6,300 nucleotides of DNA from Candidatus Zixiibacteriota bacterium (GTDB lineage Bacteria; Zixibacteria; MSB-5A5; GN15; PGXB01): NCBI GenBank assembly GCA_030642025.1, contig DAOWOO010000086.1, positions 1 through 6,300 on the forward strand. The letters are read 5' to 3'. Positions 1 to 6,182 of this stretch are shown piece after piece (position 1 is the stretch's first letter; the number at the start of each line of letters is the position of its first letter). The translations under genes and the position numbers were made by a program. The notes under the pieces were generated by a model, which saw only the letters and a list, made by a program, of their open reading frames with translations, had not been told where the DNA came from and did not search any database.

Positions 1-2
1 CG

Positions 3-407
3 GCGGCGGCGGCGGTTTTTCTGATAATTGAGATCGGGACACCGTCTCTGGTTTTTGCATGTTTTGTGATTGGCGCAATCGGCTCGGCGGTTACGGCAAC
101 CGTAACCGATTCATACCTCCTGCAGATTGCCGTTTTTGCGGTGACTTCGATAGTCCTGATACCGCTGACCCGTCCGCTGGCAAGAAAGATTACCAAGGAA
201 TCACCCCAGAAGACGAACGTCGATGCCATGATTAACCGCCCCGGTGTCGTCGTTAAAGATATTGACCCGGCGCAGGAAATCGGACAGGTTCGCATTGACG
301 GCCAGGTCTGGCAGGCGCTGGCCGAGACCGAAATCGCCGAGGGTGAAAAAATTGTGGTGACCAGAGTCATGGGCGCCCGGGTGCATGTTAAAAAGCAGGA
401 AGAATAG
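3..407 (+). CDS. nfeD: NfeD-like membrane protein with OB-fold domain, 5'-truncated by window edge
   Basis: NfeD-family proteins are partners of SPFH/stomatin membrane proteins, and their C-terminal OB-fold is thought to contact the SPFH assembly. The frame is open from the window edge to TAG at 405-407, with 134 visible codons. The upstream residues (VFLIIEIGTPSLVFACFVIGAI) match the first two membrane segments of the short NfeD form, so a GTG at 66 is not the real start and only about 10-20 residues should be missing. A third hydrophobic stretch (LLQIAVFAVTSIVLIPLT) follows, then a basic turn with RPLARKITK. The characteristic TNVDAMINRPGVVVKDIDP motif opens the beta-rich OB domain, which includes the GQVRIDGQVWQA strand pair and ends in VHVKK. 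No ClpP-type protease domain can be seen, and the expected size fits the short (NfeD1b) form. The SPFH gene follows 52 bp downstream, as in the E. coli ybbJ/qmcA pair. Family assignment is strong; molecular function is inferred from the family. Confidence 0.9.
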   Translation, partial: AAAAVFLIIEIGTPSLVFACFVIGAIGSAVTATVTDSYLLQIAVFAVTSIVLIPLTRPLARKITKESPQKTNVDAMINRPGVVVKDIDPAQEIGQVRIDGQVWQALAETEIAEGEKIVVTRVMGARVHVKKQEE

Positions 408-430
408 TATTCCAATTGTATGATGGAATA
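408..430 (+). other. Intercistronic hairpin between nfeD and the SPFH gene
   Basis: TATTCCA (408-414) and TGGAATA (424-430) form a perfect 7-bp inverted repeat around a 9-nt loop, starting at the base after the nfeD stop codon. The stem has only two G-C pairs and no U-tract follows, so it is not an intrinsic terminator. It could be a weak mRNA-processing or stability element within the operon, or chance. Seen directly; function unknown. Confidence 0.4.
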
Positions 431-443
431 ATCGACAAAATGC

Positions 444-451
444 AGAAAGGA
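444..451 (+). promoter_or_regulatory. Ribosome binding site that sets the SPFH gene start at 460
   Basis: AGAAAGGA at 444-451 lies 8 nt before the ATG at 460. The ATG at 451 begins on the last base of this motif and would leave no spacing, so translation most likely starts at 460 and not at 451. Confidence 0.65.
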
Positions 452-459
452 TGATAAAA

Positions 460-1407
460 ATGGAAGCTTATGTATTTGTAATTGTAATCGTCGTCTTCGC
501 CTTCATACTCGGCGCGATGGCGATACGGGTGATCCGGCCGTATGAAAAAGGGTTGGTGGAAAGACTGGGCAAATACCAGCGGACTCTCGGTTCGGGACTT
601 AACCTGATTATGCCGCTTTTCGATACGGTTCTTAAAGTCGATATGCGCGAGATGGTGCTCGATGTCCCGCCCCAACTGGTGATTACCAGGGATAACGTGA
701 ATGTCGAGGTGGACTGCGTGGTGTACTGCCAGATCACCGACCCGGTGCGGGCCAAGTACGAAATCATGAATTATATTCTGGCGGCATCGAAGCTGGCCCA
801 GACCAACCTTCGTAATGTCATCGGCGAGATGGATCTTGATTCGGTGCTGTCATCTCGTGACGTTATCAACGGCCAGCTTCGTGATACGCTCGATACGGCC
901 ACCGACAAGTGGGGGGTCAAAGTCAACCGGGTGGAAATCCAGCGGATCGAGCCGCCAGGCGATATTACCGAGGCGATGAGCCGTCAGATGAAGGCCGAGC
1001 GTGATAAGCGCGCCGCTATTCTCGAAGCCGAGGGTGAAAAACAGGCAGCTATCACAGTCGCCGAGGGAAGCAAGCGGTCGGCTATTCTCGAAGCCGAGGG
1101 TCAGGCCGAGGCGGTAAAAAAGAAAGCCGACGCCGAAAAATACCGCCAGATAGCGGTTGCCGAGGGTGAAGCGAAAGCAATATTGAATGTATTCGGCGCC
1201 ATTCATGAGGGCAAGCCGGACAACGAACTGATTACGTTGAAATATCTCGAAATGCTGCCACGGCTGGCCGAGGGTGACGCCAACAAAATCTTCCTGCCTT
1301 ACGAGGCCAGCGGCATAATAAGCGCGCTGTCAGCCATGGTTGAGGGAGTCAAAGGCAAGGACAAAAAGCCGACAATTCCCGCAGGACCGGCGGCCCCGGC
1401 GGCATAA
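460..1407 (+). CDS. qmcA: QmcA-like SPFH/stomatin-prohibitin family membrane protein
   Basis: SPFH-domain scaffold of the inner membrane. Relatives (QmcA, HflK/HflC, stomatin, flotillin) assemble into large membrane-anchored rings or cages linked to lipid microdomains and membrane-protein quality control. From ATG 460 the product is 315 residues, close to the usual QmcA size. One N-terminal membrane segment spans residues 3-21. The hallmark IRPYEKGLVERLGKYQ follows, and then the band-7 core with GLNLIMPLFDTV, DVPPQLVITRDNVNVEVDCVVYCQI, TNLRNVIGEMDLDSVLSSRD and WGVKVNRVEIQRIEPP. Residues 185-239 form an Ala/Glu-rich helix of five 11-residue repeats. The segment ending YLEMLPRLAEGDANKIFLPYE is typical of the C-terminal region, and the chain ends in a Pro/Ala tail (PAGPAAPAA). 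The gene sits 52 bp after nfeD and ahead of an intrinsic terminator, which indicates a two-gene (or longer) operon read from upstream. Family assignment is very secure. The substrate or partner beyond NfeD is unknown. Confidence 0.95.
   Translation: MEAYVFVIVIVVFAFILGAMAIRVIRPYEKGLVERLGKYQRTLGSGLNLIMPLFDTVLKVDMREMVLDVPPQLVITRDNVNVEVDCVVYCQITDPVRAKYEIMNYILAASKLAQTNLRNVIGEMDLDSVLSSRDVINGQLRDTLDTATDKWGVKVNRVEIQRIEPPGDITEAMSRQMKAERDKRAAILEAEGEKQAAITVAEGSKRSAILEAEGQAEAVKKKADAEKYRQIAVAEGEAKAILNVFGAIHEGKPDNELITLKYLEMLPRLAEGDANKIFLPYEASGIISALSAMVEGVKGKDKKPTIPAGPAAPAA
1012..1176 (+). repeat. Five 33-bp coding repeats (hendecad array) in the SPFH gene
   Basis: Residues 185-239 of the SPFH protein split into five consecutive 11-residue units: AAILEAEGEKQ, AAITVAEGSKR, SAILEAEGQAE, AVKKKADAEKY and RQIAVAEGEAK. 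At the DNA level the word GCCGAGGG recurs at 1027, 1060, 1093 and 1159, and the degenerate GCCGACGC falls at 1126, giving an exact 33-bp period. A 21-bp identical stretch occurs at 1015-1035 and 1081-1101. An 11-residue period is expected for long, nearly straight helices in SPFH cage walls. Confidence 0.85.
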
Positions 1408-1426
1408 GCGACCGGTTGATCTAAAT

Positions 1427-1458
1427 AAAACGGAGGTGGAAACGCCTCCGTTTTTTTT
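1427..1458 (+). terminator. Intrinsic terminator after the NfeD-SPFH operon
   Basis: AAAACGGAGG (1427-1436) pairs perfectly with CCTCCGTTTT (1445-1454). A U-G wobble and a further G-C pair extend the stem to 12 bp and close a GAAA tetraloop at 1439-1442. A run of eight T (1451-1458) follows the GC-rich part of the stem. It starts 19 bp after the SPFH stop codon and separates that operon from the next gene. Confidence 0.95.
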
Positions 1459-1473
1459 ATTGCATTGCCCGGT

Positions 1474-1502
1474 TTGACAAGCGTAACTGATTTGGTTAAA
1501 TT
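1474..1502 (+). promoter_or_regulatory. Predicted sigma70-type promoter for the MEMO1-AMMECR1 gene
   Basis: A consensus -35 box TTGACA (1474-1479) is separated by 17 bp from TAAATT (1497-1502), which matches 4 of 6 bases of the -10 consensus. It lies just after the upstream terminator. Transcription would begin near 1509, leaving about 20 nt of leader before the ATG at 1529. Predicted from sequence only. Confidence 0.65.
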
Positions 1503-1514
1503 AATATTGAAAGA

Positions 1515-1519
1515 TAGGA
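1515..1519 (+). promoter_or_regulatory. Ribosome binding site that sets the start at 1529
   Basis: TAGGA at 1515-1519 has a 9-nt spacing to the ATG at 1529. An in-frame TTG at 1520 directly abuts the motif and is an unlikely start. Confidence 0.55.
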
Positions 1520-1528
1520 TTGGCTGAT

Positions 1529-2965
1529 ATGAATGATAGCATCAATATAAGAAAGCCGGCTGCAGCCGGGACATTTTACCCCGGCGATCCGGTGGAGCTT
1601 TCTAAATTTCTGGCGAAGTTATATTCCGAAGCCCGCAAAAAAACGCTTCCGGGCAGACCGATAGCGATAATTGCGCCCCATGCCGGGTATATGTACTCCG
1701 GTAAAACGGCGGCGGCCGTGTATAAGCAACTTGAAGGTGAAACCTATGATACTGTGGTGATAATTTCTCCATCGCACACGGTGTTTTTTCAGGGAGCCTC
1801 GGTGTACAACGGTTCCGCCTACCAGACGCCAATTGGAGTTGTGGAAATAGACGATGATCTGTCGCAGAAAATCGGCTCGATTCATCCCTCGGTGTACCTC
1901 TCCAATAAGGGTCATACCGGCGGTTCGGTTCGGGGTGAACATGCGCTGGAGGTACAACTTCCGTTTTTGCAGCAGGTGCTTGGCAAATTCAAGCTGGTGG
2001 CGATTATAATGGGCGACCAGGATGAATCCACTTCCCGGGCGCTTGGCGAAGTGCTGGCCTCGGCGTTGAGTGGTACCAATTCGCTGATTGTGGCCTCGAC
2101 CGACCTGTCGCATTTCTATTCCGAAAAGAAGGCCCGGAAACTCGACGGTAATATTCAGAAAGCAGTCGAACTGTTCAACCCGGGAAGGCTTCAGTCGGTG
2201 CTGGCTTCGGGCAAAGGTGAAGCATGTGGCGGCGGGCCGATGATAGCGACCATGCTGGCCGCCAAAAGGCTCGGCGGTGAGGAAGTCATAATCGGGGAGT
2301 ACACCACATCGGGTGAGTCCACCGGTGATTTCAGCGAAGTGGTGGGGTATCTTTCAGCCGTTATAGTATCATCGAAAAAGCATACGATTATCAATCCAGC
2401 TATCGGTCAGAGAAGCAAAAAAGCTCCGGAATATCTGACTAAAGCTGATAAAAAATATCTCCTTGATCTGGCCCGGCGGTCAATAGTGTCGAGATTTTCC
2501 GGCAAAAATATCGAGGAAACCGAACCGGAATCACGGATACTTCGACAGAAACGCGGGGCATTTGTGACCCTGAAAATAGGCGGTATGCTTCATGGATGTA
2601 TCGGACATATTCGGGCTGCCAGTCCGCTTTATCAGACCGTGATTGAAATGGCGCAGGCGGCCGCTTTTGAAGATCCTCGCTTCAAGCCGCTGGATGAGGA
2701 TGAGCTTGACAGGATAGAAATTGAGATTTCAGCTCTGTCGCCGTTGATGCGGGTTCATGATATGAATGATATCGAGGTCGGGCGCGACGGCCTGTTGATT
2801 CGTCTGGAGATGCATTCCGGGCTTTTACTTCCGCAGGTGGCCACCGAGAATAACTGGGACAGGCCAACCTTCCTTGAGCAAACTTGTCTTAAAGCGGGGC
2901 TTCCCAAGAACAGCTACAAGAACAGGGAGGCTGAAATTTACCGGTTTTCGGCTGATGTTTTTTAG
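1529..2965 (+). CDS. amrB: MEMO1-AMMECR1 fusion protein (AmmeMemoRadiSam system components B and A)
   Basis: A soluble, probably cytosolic, 478-residue protein joining two domains that are usually separate genes. Residues 6-280 are MEMO1-like, with the fold of class III extradiol (LigB-type) dioxygenases. They show RKPAAAGTFYP, IIAPHAGYMYSG (H51), ISPSHT (H83), GEHALEVQLPFLQ (H138), STDLSHF (D192, H195) and GEACGGGP (C233). The equivalents of H51, H83 and C233 form the metal-site region of human MEMO1. After a basic linker (about 283-303), residues 305-478 are AMMECR1-like: LLDLARRSIV, RGAFVTL, LHGCIG (354-359), AAFEDPRFKPL, IEISALSP, DGLLI, LLLPQVATENNWD and FLEQTCLKAGL. The biochemical role of the AmmeMemoRadiSam system is not established. 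Its third member, a radical SAM protein, is not in this window. The gene has its own predicted promoter and RBS, and its stop lies 2 bp from that of the convergent gene. Both domains are complete, with no frameshift seen. amrB names the first domain; the second corresponds to amrA. Confidence 0.93.
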   Translation: MNDSINIRKPAAAGTFYPGDPVELSKFLAKLYSEARKKTLPGRPIAIIAPHAGYMYSGKTAAAVYKQLEGETYDTVVIISPSHTVFFQGASVYNGSAYQTPIGVVEIDDDLSQKIGSIHPSVYLSNKGHTGGSVRGEHALEVQLPFLQQVLGKFKLVAIIMGDQDESTSRALGEVLASALSGTNSLIVASTDLSHFYSEKKARKLDGNIQKAVELFNPGRLQSVLASGKGEACGGGPMIATMLAAKRLGGEEVIIGEYTTSGESTGDFSEVVGYLSAVIVSSKKHTIINPAIGQRSKKAPEYLTKADKKYLLDLARRSIVSRFSGKNIEETEPESRILRQKRGAFVTLKIGGMLHGCIGHIRAASPLYQTVIEMAQAAAFEDPRFKPLDEDELDRIEIEISALSPLMRVHDMNDIEVGRDGLLIRLEMHSGLLLPQVATENNWDRPTFLEQTCLKAGLPKNSYKNREAEIYRFSADVF

Positions 2966-2967
2966 GT

Positions 2968-5025
2968 TTACTTTTTGCCTCTGTCTGCTTTGACTTCAAT
3001 CCCCAGGCTTTTAAGCCTTCCGGCATAAACCTTATCCTCGGTTCCATACTTTTGGTATTTCTTGATATACTCCGCCATTTTTTGTGAATCGCCGAGGTAC
3101 CGATATGATACAGCCAGGAAATAATAAGCGGAGTAACTGATCGAATCGATCTCCAGCATCTTTTCCGAATAGAAAATAGTGGAATCGAAATTCTTAAGGT
3201 GCATATGCACAGTGGCAAAGCCCTCGAATACAAATATACTGTTGTTATGCAGATGAAGGGATTGTTTTAAATCTGAAAAGGCTTCATCGTATCGCTTCAT
3301 GGCTATCAGGGAGCGGGCACGATTCAGCCAGACATTATGGTTGTATCTCTGAAGACTGATTACCTTACCGTATTCCTTGAGAGCCTTTTCGTAGTTACCG
3401 CTGTGGAGGTACAGATTTGAGAGCATATCATGATAATTGGCGAAGAATCTGAGCGGTTTGATGGTGGCGACCAGCCTGCGGGCGGTTTCCAAATCGCCCC
3501 GGTGCAGGGCGCTGATTGCTTTCCGGACCTTTATCTTGTTTTGATAGCGCCGGTTGTAGAGAGCATCAAGTGAGTCCACGGCCTTCTGATCATCCTGTTC
3601 TTTACAGTAGGTTCGCAGTACAACAGTGGCCGGAAGTGATTTCTGGATATCCAGATCAATAAAATATTTAACATAATCGACAGATCGTGCCGCGTTAAGG
3701 TTCACCAGTAGAAACGGTACCGAGGTAGATACAGTGTAAATAATGATTGGAATAATCAGCCTTTTTAATGCGGTTATCTGTTTATTGCCGGCCAGGTGAA
3801 TTGCCAGAAGGGTGAGACCGAGGGCGGACAGCGACAATAAATCCCAGTCGCGGGGCATACCCAGTTTCGGATCAATAACAAGAAGAAAACCCAGTCCGGC
3901 AAGCGTGAGCAAAAGCAGGAAAATGGTTTCCGGTTTTCCAAACAGACGTGGCAGTCGCTTGATCGACAGTATCAGAAAAAGAAAAACGGGTGGAGAAAGC
4001 AGCAGCAATAGGTTAAATATATCGACAATATGCGATAGGCTGAAAAGCTTATAGCCGGGGTCGGACGGTTTGCCGTCAAACATCGGCAGGAAGATATCTT
4101 CGATATATAAATCGGTGGTATATTGATGGTAAAACCGGATTATACCTATGATAACGATCACCGCCGCCATAATCCAGAACAGGAGTCTGAAACGATCATA
4201 CAGGCGGCGCCCCAGGCCTTTGCAGAAGACAAGAAGGATAAAGGCCGGTATCATGGCCACTGATTGCATATGCGTGAAGAGTCCCAGGGCAAGAAAGACT
4301 ATCGGGCCGATCAGCCATCGGTCGCGTTTGATGTAACGCAGTCCGAAATAAATAAACCCGGGGAAGGCGACCCAGAGAAGGGGGTAATTTTCGGCATAAC
4401 CGAAAAAGAGCAGGAGTGCGCCTGAAAATAATAGTGAAAGAAAAGTCAGAAGCCGTTTGGTTTTATCCTCGGAGATTACTCCCGAGATCAGGATAAACAG
4501 CCATACGGCGATAATCCCGGAAAATACCGAGACAATTCTGAATGCCGTCAGCGCCGCTTCTTTGCTTTTTGGGCCAACCAGGGACTGCAGGCTCAAAAGA
4601 AGGTGGGTGACCCCCATTTCAGACCATTTGATAAACGAACCGGTCTCGGAGGCCAGGTTGGAGATAACAGCATAGCCATCACCGAGAAAATGTGTGGGAG
4701 CCAGAAAGATTACAAATAAACCCGCACTTATAGCGACAAAGATGAAGCGATATAAATGTCTTTTGGCGCCGTCGTAGAAAATATCGGAGAAGCCTTCCAC
4801 TAATCGTTCATTAATCCGTCCGGTAATCCTTAAAACCGGCAATACAAACGCCACCGCTGTCAGAATGACATAGATAACGGTAAATGACGACGGAAGAAAC
4901 AACAGAAAATTGAAACCCCACATGCGGGAATCAGGAAAAGCAAACGGTATCAGTCGAAGAAGAAATAATACTGTAAGTACAATATAGGCCGTCCAGAAAG
5001 TTTTTTCATCTTGATTCATTGTCAT
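2968..5025 (-). CDS. Polytopic membrane protein with C-terminal TPR array, putative GT-C-type glycosyltransferase
   Basis: From ATG 5025 the product is 685 residues. A TTG at 5034 and an ATG at 5019 are alternative starts, and no clear Shine-Dalgarno site chooses among them. Residues 11 to about 443 hold roughly 12 hydrophobic segments. After the third, a loop carries HFLGDGYAV (D116), which resembles the acidic first-loop motif of GT-C glycosyltransferases. Other distinctive spots are FFGYAENYPLLW (E212, N213), GLFTHMQSVAMIPAF and GMPRDWDLLSLSAL (R392, D393, D395). Residues about 495-660 form four or five tetratricopeptide repeats; the clearest begins NYHDMLSNLYLHSGNYEKAL, followed by units with MKRYDEAF and YRYLGDSQKMAEY. 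A GT-C-like membrane domain followed by TPRs recalls the eukaryotic TMTC mannosyltransferases, which suggests transfer of a lipid-linked sugar outside the membrane with TPRs binding the acceptor. That is inference, and no characterised family was recognised. It is divergent from the SDR gene and convergent with the MEMO1-AMMECR1 gene. Confidence 0.85.
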   Translation of the reverse strand: MTMNQDEKTFWTAYIVLTVLFLLRLIPFAFPDSRMWGFNFLLFLPSSFTVIYVILTAVAFVLPVLRITGRINERLVEGFSDIFYDGAKRHLYRFIFVAISAGLFVIFLAPTHFLGDGYAVISNLASETGSFIKWSEMGVTHLLLSLQSLVGPKSKEAALTAFRIVSVFSGIIAVWLFILISGVISEDKTKRLLTFLSLLFSGALLLFFGYAENYPLLWVAFPGFIYFGLRYIKRDRWLIGPIVFLALGLFTHMQSVAMIPAFILLVFCKGLGRRLYDRFRLLFWIMAAVIVIIGIIRFYHQYTTDLYIEDIFLPMFDGKPSDPGYKLFSLSHIVDIFNLLLLLSPPVFLFLILSIKRLPRLFGKPETIFLLLLTLAGLGFLLVIDPKLGMPRDWDLLSLSALGLTLLAIHLAGNKQITALKRLIIPIIIYTVSTSVPFLLVNLNAARSVDYVKYFIDLDIQKSLPATVVLRTYCKEQDDQKAVDSLDALYNRRYQNKIKVRKAISALHRGDLETARRLVATIKPLRFFANYHDMLSNLYLHSGNYEKALKEYGKVISLQRYNHNVWLNRARSLIAMKRYDEAFSDLKQSLHLHNNSIFVFEGFATVHMHLKNFDSTIFYSEKMLEIDSISYSAYYFLAVSYRYLGDSQKMAEYIKKYQKYGTEDKVYAGRLKSLGIEVKADRGKK

Positions 5026-5053
5026 AATGGTCAAAGAGTAACAATTACATTAC

Positions 5054-5081
5054 AATATATATACTGATGTAGTTTTTTCAA
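5054..5081 (-). promoter_or_regulatory. Predicted promoter for the membrane/TPR gene (minus strand)
   Basis: On the minus strand, TTGAAA (5081-5076) is followed after 16 bp by TATATT (5059-5054). Each box matches 5 of 6 consensus bases. Transcription would begin near 5047, about 20 nt before the ATG at 5025. The segment is much more AT-rich than the genes on either side. Confidence 0.6.
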
Positions 5082-5177
5082 TGACATTATTATCCCGGCC
5101 TGCCATATATTTCCAGCCCGCCAGAGTCTTTTGCAAAGTAGCTTGAGTTTTTGACCGCGGCTTTATACATTCCGGCG

Positions 5178-6182
5178 ATGCCGGATATTGAAAAAGATAT
5201 TAGAAAAGCATCGGTTTTAATTACCGGGGCCAATGGTTTTGTCGGAAGCAGGCTCAGCCGGATGTTTCTGGCCGAGGGTTTCCATGTTATCGCCGGAGTG
5301 CGTGAGGGTTGCGATAGCTCCCTGCTCGATGGTCTTGATCTGGAGTTCCGATTCGGTGATATTACCATGCCGGAAACACTGGGAGACATGGTGGCCGGGG
5401 TTGATTATATTATCCACAACGCCGGACTGGTCAAGGCGCCGCGGCTCGATCTATTTTACGAGGTCAACCGCAAAGGCACTCGTAATGTCATTGAAGCCGC
5501 CAGACATAATAAAAATCTTAAAAAGCTGATATACATATCATCGCTGGCGGCGGCCGGGCCGTCGGAGCCAGGTCGACCCCTGACCGAGGATGACGAACCG
5601 CACCCGATTACCAATTACGGCCGATCCAAGCTGTCCGGTGAGGAGGCGGTTCTGGCGGCGACTGATGAGGTTAATTCAGTTATTATCCGTCCGCCGGGGA
5701 TATACGGCCCCGGCGATAAGGAAATGTTCGCTTTCTTTCAGATAATCGATAGCCGGATATGGCCGTATCTGGGTAATCTCAAACGCCGACTGCAACTGGT
5801 GCATGTCGATGATTTATGTATCGGGGTGATTCGAGCGGTGAAATCGGCCACCAGGTCAGGATCGATATATTTTATTGCCGAATCACGGAGTTATTCATTT
5901 CGAGAGTTGGTCTATTGCCTTAGAAAAGCATCGGGACGAATCGGCCTGCCGCTGTATGTGCCGGGATTCGTTGTTAAAACCATTGCGTGGCTGTCGGAAA
6001 TGTTCATGAAAGCAGCAGGCAAGACCCCTATGTTTACGGTGGAAAAGGCATGTGAAATACTCGATCACTGGGAAGTCAGCACTGAAAAAGCTGAGCGGGA
6101 ACTCGGCTTTACAGCGCCCACATCATTTCCCGATGGCGCCCTTAAAACAATGGAATGGTACCGACTTGAGGGGTGGTTATGA
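5178..6182 (+). CDS. Extended short-chain dehydrogenase: NAD(P)-dependent epimerase/dehydratase family protein
   Basis: A 334-residue cytosolic oxidoreductase-type protein with a Rossmann fold. Residues 16-23 (TGANGFVG) give the G17-x2-G20-x2-G23 dinucleotide-binding motif of extended SDRs. FGDI (D61) and IIHNAG (78-83) are the usual cofactor-pocket positions. The active-site set is LIYISSLAA (S121/S122) with Y147 and K151 in YGRSK, followed by the substrate-loop motif RPPGIYGPGD (171-180), LVHVDD, and a terminal WYRLEGWL. The sequence is of the broad COG0451 type (nucleotide-sugar epimerases/dehydratases, 3-beta-hydroxysteroid dehydrogenase-like and dihydroflavonol reductase-like enzymes), and the substrate cannot be named from it. 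An in-frame TTG at 5151 would add nine residues with no family resemblance and no clear RBS; ATG 5178 puts the Rossmann motif at the usual distance, but it also lacks an evident Shine-Dalgarno site. The stop overlaps the next gene's start by ATGA, so the two are probably translationally coupled. Confidence 0.9.
   Translation: MPDIEKDIRKASVLITGANGFVGSRLSRMFLAEGFHVIAGVREGCDSSLLDGLDLEFRFGDITMPETLGDMVAGVDYIIHNAGLVKAPRLDLFYEVNRKGTRNVIEAARHNKNLKKLIYISSLAAAGPSEPGRPLTEDDEPHPITNYGRSKLSGEEAVLAATDEVNSVIIRPPGIYGPGDKEMFAFFQIIDSRIWPYLGNLKRRLQLVHVDDLCIGVIRAVKSATRSGSIYFIAESRSYSFRELVYCLRKASGRIGLPLYVPGFVVKTIAWLSEMFMKAAGKTPMFTVEKACEILDHWEVSTEKAERELGFTAPTSFPDGALKTMEWYRLEGWL
6168..6173 (+). promoter_or_regulatory. 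Ribosome binding site for the gene starting at 6179
   Basis: GAGGGG at 6168-6173, inside the end of the SDR gene, lies 5 nt before the ATG at 6179. It supports the otherwise easily missed downstream gene. Confidence 0.6.

Noticed and set aside
1..15. CGG trinucleotide run at the window start
   Set aside because: It encodes alanines in the first membrane segment of the NfeD-like protein and is only five units long; ordinary coding sequence.
66..68. GTG as the start of the NfeD gene
   Set aside because: The frame is open upstream to the window edge and those codons encode the expected first membrane segment, so the start lies outside the window.
850..1206. Long minus-strand reading frame opposite the SPFH gene
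   Set aside because: It is the mirror of the repetitive Ala/Glu-rich coding region and shows no RBS or family features.
1619..2113. 164-codon minus-strand frame opposite the MEMO1 domain
   Set aside because: The composition is Arg/His-rich without recognisable motifs, and the plus strand encodes an unmistakable conserved protein.
460..2965. A joint SPFH / MEMO1-AMMECR1 system
   Set aside because: The two are neighbours but are separated by a strong terminator and a new promoter, so adjacency alone does not support shared function.
2889..3233. Minus-strand frame spanning the convergent junction
   Set aside because: It overlaps two well-supported genes in another frame and its translation has no family resemblance.
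5090..5389. Minus-strand frame across the intergenic region and SDR N-terminus
   Set aside because: Ser/Arg/Pro-rich shadow of the Rossmann-fold coding region with no RBS; not supported as a gene.
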